A stretch of DNA of 64,000 bases, taken from the NCBI RefSeq assembly GCF_030272615.1, contig NC_081410.1:191291619-191355618 (forward strand). The letters are read 5' to 3'. Position numbers and translations under genes: made by a program. The notes under the pieces are model-generated. The model saw only the letters and a program-made list of their open reading frames with translations. It was not told the DNA's origin and made no database searches. The DNA comes from Cryptomeria japonica. Lineage: Eukaryota > Streptophyta > Pinopsida > Cupressales > Cupressaceae. Every line of letters starts with the position of its first letter. The first letter of the stretch is position 1. Positions 56,242 to 64,000 of the stretch are shown in pieces.

Positions 56242-57727
56242 TGTTGGCATAACTGATGGAAATAATGATGAGATGAGAAGATGACTGGTAAAGTTGATAT
56301 GATCAAGTATATGATGTCAAGGGGAGATTGTTGGATTGATGATGATGATGATATAATTGTAATATGATGTTTGATGACTTTATTTGTGTTGTTATTGATG
56401 GCAACCATGTTTGTTTAGTCACCTATGTAATCTAGACCAACCAATATAGCCTAACAGGTAGTGGAATCTGATAGACAACAAAACTGCTAAGTTGTTCTCA
56501 ATCGGTAAACAAGAACAGAGCGATCATCAAGTGACTAGTATGAATGATTGGAGAAGATTTAGGTGTTGCAGTTCAGAATATATGTTTATAACATTGGCAT
56601 GAGTCTATGATTGAAATCGCATCAAGTTTGGTGAATTGGAAAACACATTTATAATTGATTGTTATGAACTCTGTGAAGAAGAATGAATTCAAATATCAGA
56701 TCTTTAACCGGTAATGATTTAAGGTTTGGCGATGGATCTTATCATGATCATAACTTAGTGATGACATGTCATTAACTGTGTGTAATGATAGGATGGTATT
56801 TGAGCATGTACATGGATCAAATTTCTTGGGAAACAATGAATTATTTAGAAGAATGAAACAAGGGTTTGATTGCTTATCAATCGATGTCCGGTGATTATTC
56901 AACAATGGAAATCATCTAGAAATTTGTTGTGATGATCTGTAATGTATTTCGGCAGAGTTTTTTGTCACGCTAAATGTAAATTCATTGTATCTTTTTTATG
57001 TAATTAGGGTTTGTAGTCGTCCTAACTGAAAAGTGTGTTTAGGGCTAGTTGGAGAAGAGATTTTGTGTTGGTAGTTTGAGAAGAAGATATTGTCGAACCA
57101 AGTGCCTACATGTGTGTAGCAGAGTTGTGTTGAAAAGGATTTGTACTAGCAAGCAAGGAAGTGTTGTGATCAAATCATTTGTCTTGGTCTTCCCTAATAA
57201 TTACAACAATTTTAAATCCCTTAACCAGGTAGATCCTAACAGGTCTGATATTGTAAATCCCTTCATCGAGTGGCTCATTAACTTGAGTTCAAAATCCTCT
57301 AACAAGGTTACTCTTAACAGGGTAGAACTCCAAATAGGGCTAAGGCAAAATCCCTTGATCGGGTGACTCCTAACAGGGCCTGCTCTTAACCAGGCATATT
57401 GTAAGCTCTTAATTGGGCTAGGCCTTTAACCAGGTGCATTCTAAAAGAGTACAAATACATATTGTGGGTGCTAATTCCCACCATGGTTTTCCCAATTGGG
57501 TTTCCACATCAAAAATCTGTGTGTTCATGTGGTGGATGCATTGTTGATTTGTGCATTTGATATCTTTACTTTGTTTGCATATTGATGAACACCTGAGTGA
57601 ATGATTTGTTAAAACTGCTTAGAAGATTGTTTGAGTAATTACCGGTACGGTTTTGTGAAGTGTTGTAGATTTTTTTTATTATTGATTCACCCCCTTTCTC
57701 AGCAATAACCGAATCCTCATAATAACA
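56242..57727 (+). repeat. 5' LTR of the Sirevirus-like copia
   Basis: 1486 bp. Its last third (57215-57445) is a loose array of CTTAACmRGGnnnnTCC motifs. Short frames inside are not genes. Confidence 0.93.
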
Positions 57728-57742
57728 ATTGGTATCCGAGCA
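57728..57742 (+). other. Primer binding site of the Sirevirus-like copia
   Basis: attggtatccgagca right after the LTR, a variant of the initiator-methionine tRNA match. Confidence 0.75.
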
Positions 57743-57791
57743 CTAGGTCCTCTTTGTGCAGAAGCTTAACTGAATAAGGTAAAGATACAAG

Positions 57792-59558
57792 ATGATAAAG
57801 AAGGAGGATCCTAAGTTCACAAAGGATAGCTACAAAATCTAGAGTGATTGAATGAAGATCTACATCAAAGGTATGGGACCATAGTTATGGGAGCATGTGG
57901 TTAATAAGTACACACCTCATACCGGTACTCTGACTACATATCAACTTAAGGAACAACAAGAGAATATTCAAGCATTGGAATTCATTGTAAGTACTCTTTC
58001 AGATTCTGAGTATATTGATGTTCATGGTATAAAAATCGTTGATGAAGTTTGGGAAAAGTTGAAGTTGATTTATGGTGGAGACGAACATGTACAAAAAGCT
58101 AAAGAAGAAAGCCTAAGAGGCAAGTTTGATGACATGAGGATGATGGAAGGTGAGAACATCACCCAATATGGACAGAATAAAAGAAGTAGTTGGAGGAATC
58201 AAAAGTGTTGGTTGAACCGTAGTAGAGACAAAGTGGTAAGTAAAATGCTTAGAGCCTTACTTCCTGCTTATGTTATTAGAGTATCTGCTATCCAAGAATT
58301 GAGGTCTATCATCAAAGATAAAGTTAGAGTTGATTCATTGTTAGGCAAGCTTACTGCTTTTGAATTGAATAGCTTTGACAATAGTGTACCTAAAGAAGAA
58401 TTTGTTTTCAAAGCATCAATATCTAATGCACTGGTAAGAAAAGGAAAGGATGTCTATCATAACCATGAATATAGGTCAAGTCATCATGGTGGTGGTAATG
58501 AAGAAGTGGATAATGAACATAACTTGATGGAAATTGAGGCTTTATTGGAAAATAAACTTCCTAGAGGCTCTAGTAAGTACAAAGGCAAGCTTCCTCTTAA
58601 GTGCTTCTCATATAAAAAAATAGGACATATTGTTATTCATTGTCCTAACAGTGATCAGAAAGAAAAGTTTAGAAAGTTTAAGGGAAAAGGTAAGAAACAA
58701 TGTTATGTTGCAGTAGATGAAGGTGTTACAAATGAGGAATTAGAGGATGAATATGAGGAGGAAATTATTTCTGTAGCAGTTAAGGAAGATCTCTCTAAAA
58801 AGAAAGCTTTAGTGTCCCATATTGACAACAATGATGAGTGGGTCATTGATAGTGGTTTCTCACACCACATGACCGGTGACAAGAACAAGTTCATCTCACT
58901 TGAAGAATTTGATGGTGGAGTAGTGATATTTGGAAGCAATACACCATGCATGGTAAAAGGTAAAGGTTCAATTTCTTTAAATGGAGAAAGTAATGTTGAT
59001 GATGTGTATCGGGTTGAAGGATTGAAGAATAAATTGTTGAGTGTTGGTCAACTAAATGGAAAAGGTTATCATCTTGAGTTCAAGAATGGAGTGTGCAAGA
59101 TTTTAGGAAGAAAAGGAGAACTGATTGCTACCGGTAAATAGACAAAAGGTAACCTATTCCATTTGAACACTAATGTTAACAGTTGTTTGGTTGCAAAAGT
59201 TGAGGACAGTTGGTTATGGCATAGAAGATTTTGTCATGTAAATTTTAATAATTTGGTCAAGGTTAGCAAGTCAAGTATGGTTAGAGGTATGCCACAACTA
59301 GTCAAAATAGACAATGTGATGTGTAAGGAGTGTCAGTTGGGTAAGATGACTACTTCCTCTTTTAAAACAAAATCATTTTCTTCTGAAAATATTTTAGATT
59401 TGGTGCACAGTGATTTATGTGGTCCTATGAGGACTAGGAGTTTTCAAGGTGATAAATATTTTATGATATTTAATGATGATTATTCAAGAATGATGTGGGT
59501 TATATTTTTGAAAGAGAATTTTTATGCTTTTAGCAATTTAAGGCATTCAAATCCTTAG
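57792..59558 (+). pseudogene. copia gag, protease and integrase N-terminal part (broken)
   Basis: The likely start is ATG 57792. Three stops follow at once (TAG 57840, TGA 57849, TAG 57882), each at a place where copia gag usually has Trp and each explained by one G-to-A change from TGG. From 57897 the frame is open for 414 codons: UBN2-type gag (ALEFIVSTLSDSEY, VWEKLKLIYGGDEH), then a zinc knuckle CFSYKKIGHIVIHC whose second Cys is Tyr, then the protease site WVIDSGFSHHMTGDKNKF. A TAG at 59139 separates the GAG-pre-integrase part (LWHRRFCHVNFNNL, CKECQLGK) and the integrase start with its catalytic Asp in VHSDLCGP. The frame is lost near 59535 by a one-base shift. Products would be the particle protein, protease and integrase. 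Confidence 0.92.
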
Positions 59559-61570
59559 TGGAGAAAGAAACCGGTAATAACCTAAAGTGCCTGAGATCTG
59601 ATCGGGGTGGAGAATTCACATCAGCTGAATTTATGAAATAATGTGTTGAGAATGGAATCAAGAGACAACTATCTACAACAAGGACACCACATCAGAATGG
59701 GATTGCAGAAAGGAGGAATCAGACCATAGTTGAAGCAACAAGAACAATGTTGATACAAGGGGATGTACCTAAAATGTTTTGGAGAGAAGCAGTTAGCACT
59801 GCAGTATACACAATGAACCAGCTATTGGTCAAGAAAGGTAGTGACAAAATTCCCTATGAATTATGGTATGGTCATACTCCTAATGTTAGTCATTTCAAAT
59901 TCTTTGGCAGAAGGTGTTACATAAAAAGAGATGAGTATACCACAAAGTTTGATCCTAAAAGTGATGAAGGAACTTTCCTTGGTTACTCATCTAAGAGAAA
60001 AGAATTCAAGTGCTTTAACAAAAGAACCAAGAAGAATGTGGAAAGTGTTAATGTGAAACTTGATGAGTATTCTGACAAATCTGATGATACCAGCAAGTTT
60101 GATGTAGTAGATGAGCAGAAGCTAGTGATCATTGAACTGAAAGTTCAAATAGAGAAGAACAAAACTTGGTCACTTGTCCCCAAATGAGCTAATAAAAATG
60201 TGATTGGTACTAAGTGGGTGTTTAGGAACAAATTGAATGAAGATGGTGAAGTGGTTAGGAACATGGCTAGACTAGTTTGCAAAGGATATGCACAAGAAGA
60301 AGGTGAGGATTATGGAGAAACCTTTGTACTGGTTGCTAGAATTGAAGGAGTAAGAGTGCTACTTGCATTTTCATCATTCAAAGGATTCAAGATATACCAA
60401 ATGTATGTCAAGTCTACATTCTTGAATGGAATTATAGAAGAAGAAGATTACATTGAACAACCTGATGGGTTTGCATTGACTAAAGACAAGGACATGGTGT
60501 GCAAACTTTTTAAAGCTTTTTATGGACTAAAGCAAGCTCTAAGGGTATGGTATGAGAGACTCCATTCACACTTGATAAAGATTGGATTTCAAAGAACCTG
60601 TGAGGACAACAAAATTTACTTGAAGACAAAAGGAGACAAGTTATTGATTGCAGAAGTGTTTGTAGATGATATCATATTTGGAGGAGATGATGACATGACT
60701 TTAACTTTTGTAGAAGAAATGAAAAAGGAATTTGACATGTCTTTGATAGGTGAAATCAAATTCTTCATTGGTTTGCAGGTCCAATAGATGAAAGGATGAA
60801 TCTTTATTAGCCTCTCCAAATATGTGGAGGTATTGAAAACCTTTGGAATGGAAGACTCTAAATCGGTTGGAACCCCTATGGTTACTAGTTGCAGATTATC
60901 CAAGGAAGATGATTCAAATCCAGTGGATGAAACTAAGAATCGATCAATGATTGGTAAAATACACTATGTTGTTCATAGCAGACCGGACATTACTCATGCA
61001 ATTGGTATAGTGGCTAGATTTTAGAAAAGTCCTAAAGAGACTCATATGGTGGGAGTGAAGAGAATTTTCAGGTATCTTAGAGGAACTATTGATTATGGAT
61101 TATGATATCCATACAAAGGAAACTTCTCTTTGAAGGTGTTCACAGATGCTAATTGGGCAGGTAATGTAGATGACCAGAAAAGCACAACTAGTGGTGTATT
61201 ATTTCTAGGAGGTAGAGTGGTATCCTGGAATAGTAAGAAACAAAGTTGCATGTCTCAATCTATAGTAGAAACAGAGTATGTGATTTCATCTATGAACTGT
61301 ACTCAAGCAATGTGGATGAGACATGTATTAGAAGGATTCAAGGAGAATATGATAGAACTGGTGGTCATATATTGTGATAATACAAGTGCAAAAAACATTT
61401 TAGAGAATCATGTATTGCATGTTAGAACAAAGCATATTGAACTGAAGTATCATTATCTGAGAGAAAGAGTGTAGGAAAAGAAAGTCAGGATGGATCATGT
61501 GTCAATAAAGTATTAGTTGGATAACATCTTCACTAAGTCATTGCCTAAGCAACCTTTGAGTATCTCATAG
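59530..61570 (+). pseudogene. copia integrase core, reverse transcriptase and RNase H (broken)
   Basis: All pieces from here (59747-60187, 60200-60787, 60824-61024, 61130-61474) share one frame, separated by stops. Integrase keeps its other two catalytic residues (Asp in RSDRGGEF near 59605, Glu in GIAERRNQT near 59700). RT has GTKWVFRNKLNEDG, MARLVCKGYAQEEGEDYGET, FYGLKQALRVWYERL and the active-site FVDDIIFGG, in which Tyr is replaced by Phe. RNase H has VFTDANWAGNVDDQKSTTSG, the Glu in VETEYV, and YCDNTSAKNI with RTKHIELKYH. Stops at 60185 (TGA), 60785 (TAG), 61022 (TAG) and after RERV (TAG) fit TGG or CAG codons hit by C-to-T or G-to-A changes. The catalytic residues survive, but the reading frame does not. 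Confidence 0.92.
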
Positions 61571-61574
61571 GCAA

Positions 61575-61888
61575 GTTAGGGGTTATACCCCTACACAAGG
61601 TCAACTAAGATGTTGTTGTAAAATCAATCCAATGGAACTAATTGAAGATATTTTACTATGGATTGATGAGAAAATGGCTACTCCTTAGGGGGGGCAACAT
61701 AGATGAAGAAAACAATAGTAGTAGAAGATGAATTTGACACTTTTTATCTTTGGCATTGTTGTCAAAGGAGGAGAAGAACAGTGAAGAGTAGAAACATAAG
61801 AACTAATGAAGGGAGAAGAACAAACACAACAATCATAATACTTAGAGTTCTAGTTTTTCATAGTGATCTTTTGGTATTGTCATCAATG
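61575..61888. other. Non-coding tail before the 3' LTR
   Basis: Short leftover after RNase H. Repeats phrases such as tggcattgttgtcaaaggagg that resemble the LTR edge. Confidence 0.6.
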
Positions 61889-61902
61889 CCAAAGGGGGAG
61901 AT
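61889..61902 (+). other. Polypurine tract of the Sirevirus-like copia
   Basis: ccaaagggggagat directly before TGTTGG. Confidence 0.85.
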
Positions 61903-63374
61903 TGTTGGCATAACTGATGGATATGATGATGAGATGAGAAGATGACTGATAAAGTTGATATGACCAGGTATATGATGTCAATGGGAGATTGTTAGCTTGA
62001 TGATGATGATGATATATTTGTAATGCGATGTTTGATGACTTTATTTGTGTTGTCATTGATGGAAACCATGTTTGTTTAGTCATTTAGGTCATCTAGACCA
62101 ACTGGTATAGCCTAACCGATAGTGTAATCTATTAGACAACAAAACTGTGAAGTTGTTGTCAACCGGTAAATAGGAACAGAGTGATGATCAAGAGATTGTT
62201 ACAGACGATTGGAGAAGATTCAGGAGTTGTGGTTCAAAAAATAGGTTCATAAAATTTGCATGAGTTTGTGATTGAAATTGCATCAAGTTTGGTGAACCAG
62301 AAAGCACATTTATAATTGACTGTTATGAACTCTGTGAAGAAAAATGAATACTGGTATCAAATCTTTAACTGATAATGATTTAATGTTTGGCGATGGATCT
62401 TATCATGATCATAACTTAGTGATGATGTGTCATAATTCGTGTGTAATGATACGATGGTATTTGAGCACGTACAAGGATCATATTTCTTGGGAAACAACAA
62501 AGTGCTTAGAAGAATGAAACAAGGGTTTGATTGCTTATCAAATCGATGTGCAGTGATCATTCAATGCCAGAAATCATCTATAAATTTGTTGTAATGATCT
62601 GTAATGTATTTTTGCGGAGTGTTTTGTCACACTAAATATAAATTCATTGTATCTTGTTGATGTAATTAGGGTTTGTAGCCACCCTAATTGAAAAGTGTAT
62701 TTAGGGCTAGTTGGAGAAGAGAGTTTGTGTTAGTAGTTTGAGAAGAAGATATTGCCGAACCAGTTTGAAGTGTCTACATGTGTATAGCAGAGTTGTGCTA
62801 AAAAGGATTTGTACTAGCAAGAAAGCAAGTGTTGTAATCAGATCATTTGCCCTATTGTTCCCTAACAGTTACAACAGTTTGAAATCCCTTAACCAGGTAG
62901 ATCCTAACAAGTTTGATATTGTAAATCCCTTTAGTGGGTGGGTCATTAAATTGAGTTTTAAATCCTCTAACAAGGTTACTCTTAATAGGGTAGATCTCCT
63001 AACAGGGCCGAGGTAAAATCCATTGATCGGGTGACTCCTAATAGAGTCTGCTCTTAACCAAGATAAGCCTTTAACTGGGCGCATTTCAAAAGAGTGCAAA
63101 TACATATTGTTGGTGCTAATTACCATCATGGTTTTCCCAGTTAGGTTTCCACATCAAAAATCTATGTCTTGATGTGGTGGATGCATTGTTGATTTGTGCA
63201 TTTGATATCTTTACTTTGTTTGCATATTGATGAACACTTGAGTGAATGATTTGTTAAAACTGCTTAGAAGATTGTTTGAGTAGTTACTGATATAGTTTTG
63301 TGAAGTGTTGCAGATTTGTTTTATTACTGATTCACCCCTCCCCTCTCAGTAATAACTGGATCCTCATAATAACA
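61903..63374 (+). repeat. 3' LTR of the Sirevirus-like copia
   Basis: 1472 bp, with the same CTTAAC-rich array at 62885-63085. Confidence 0.93.
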
Positions 63375-63379
63375 CTATT

Positions 63380-64000
63380 ATCTCATGATTCTTAAAAATT
63401 GGCCCTATTTTGTCAAGACAATGGTGCCTAAGCACTATTCTTTGATTCTTTTTAGCTTAAATTTAGGAGGATGGTATTTTGGTCTTGCCATTTCTAGAAC
63501 TATCTCCAATATGAAAATACAATAATTCTAAGTTGGCCAAAAGGTAATTTTACTTTGAGATCCCTATAAAAGATGCCACCCCTAATTCATTTCATCATCT
63601 TTAGTTATCTCATTCTTACAACTCAAGAGCTATCATTCCAATCCCGTAGTAAAACTTAGTCTAAGGGGCAACAAGTTACAACAAGGCATCTTCAATTGTG
63701 TTTTCAATTATGATTCATGATGAATTTTATGATGATTTATGATGTTGTTGCATCAACACATGGATGACTTATCCTAAGAGAATTGCATCACCAATTGAAG
63801 GTATAAGCAGTTCAATTAAGTATTTCCATTCAAGCATTTGAATTTCAAATCTAACCTTTGCATTATCAAGGAATTCTTTCCTTTTTATTTCAATTCATCA
63901 AAGGATTGATTCTAAACCTCATTTTGACCTAGGAAAACCCTATCAACCCAACAAAAATTTGCTCTCTTGTGTTTGTAGGTGACAATATTTGAAGACAACA
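63380..64000 (+). mobile_element. Right part of the split gypsy-type LTR, runs to the window end
   Basis: Continues the sequence broken at 56241 after the CTATT duplication. TATA-like ccctataaaag near 63565. The end lies at or beyond the window edge. Confidence 0.45.

Larger units (their letters stand above)
56242..63374 (+). mobile_element. Complete Ty1/copia element (Sirevirus-like), decayed
   Basis: LTRs of 1486 and 1472 bp (TGTTGGCATAAC...ATAACA) flank a plus-strand gag-pol. CTATT lies on both sides (56237-56241 and 63375-63379). Primer site TTGGTATCCGAGC follows the left LTR and aaagggggagat precedes the right one. Long LTRs and the RT text (FVDDIIFGG, MSLIGEIKFFIGLQ) point to the Sirevirus branch (family knowledge). 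LTRs are about 90 percent identical in the stretch I compared, so this is an older insertion than the gypsy element at 40 kb. Confidence 0.95.

Noticed and set aside
57049-57366. Plus-strand frame of 105 codons, similar to one at 62711-63016
   Set aside because: Both lie inside LTRs of the same element; similarity is that of the LTRs.

Overview
This window looks like plant nuclear DNA, most likely from a large repeat-rich genome such as a gymnosperm (inference: Ty1/copia and Ty3/gypsy elements, a plant mobile domain gene, plant-type LINE ORF1 remains, AT-rich bases, nested LTR elements). I see no convincing single-copy host gene, tRNA, rRNA or CRISPR array. Nearly every coding signal belongs to a mobile element or a decayed gene of unknown family.

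Layout. 0-11.3 kb: decayed gene fragments, a broken transposon-like gene on + (3.58-7.13 kb), AT-rich repeats and a putative LTR with a 59-bp tandem repeat. 11.7-15.06 kb: a decayed unknown gene on -, split by a small solo LTR. 15.06-19.35 kb: a satellite of 12 monomers of about 355 bp. 19.8-22.6 kb: a decayed transposase-like gene on -. 23.08-27.995 kb: a complete but broken copia element with target duplication ATGGC. 28.0-32.06 kb: a scrambled junction, a gypsy gag/protease relic, and a 446-bp inverted repeat built from LTR sequence. 32.07-34.47 kb: a purine-rich GA tract. 35.78-36.07 kb: a SINE with a 15-bp target duplication. 36.07-40.38 kb: a decayed plant mobile domain (PMD) gene on - followed by an old gypsy LTR. 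40.422-53.341 kb: a very young gypsy element. 53.8-54.7 kb: a LINE ORF1 relic. 55.95-64.0 kb: a gypsy LTR split by a 7.1-kb Sirevirus-like copia element with target duplication CTATT.

The most interesting object is the young gypsy element at 40422-53341. Its two 795-bp LTRs differ at one base that I can see, and its target duplication is ATAAC. It has an intact 1374-codon gag-protease frame on - that lacks reverse transcriptase and the integrase core but keeps the integrase tail. Convergent to it on + is a PMD gene (MAIN/MAIL1 family). Both genes have leaders packed with the same ten-base motif, CGCGTCTGTG, in the same sense relative to each gene. Between the motif array and the PMD start is a row of six or seven hairpins whose stems change but stay paired. 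Three further short hairpins with covarying stems lie just past the gag stop. The older PMD copy at 36-38.3 kb lies antisense next to an old LTR with the same polypurine/LTR junction, so carriage of PMD appears to be a lasting trait of this lineage.
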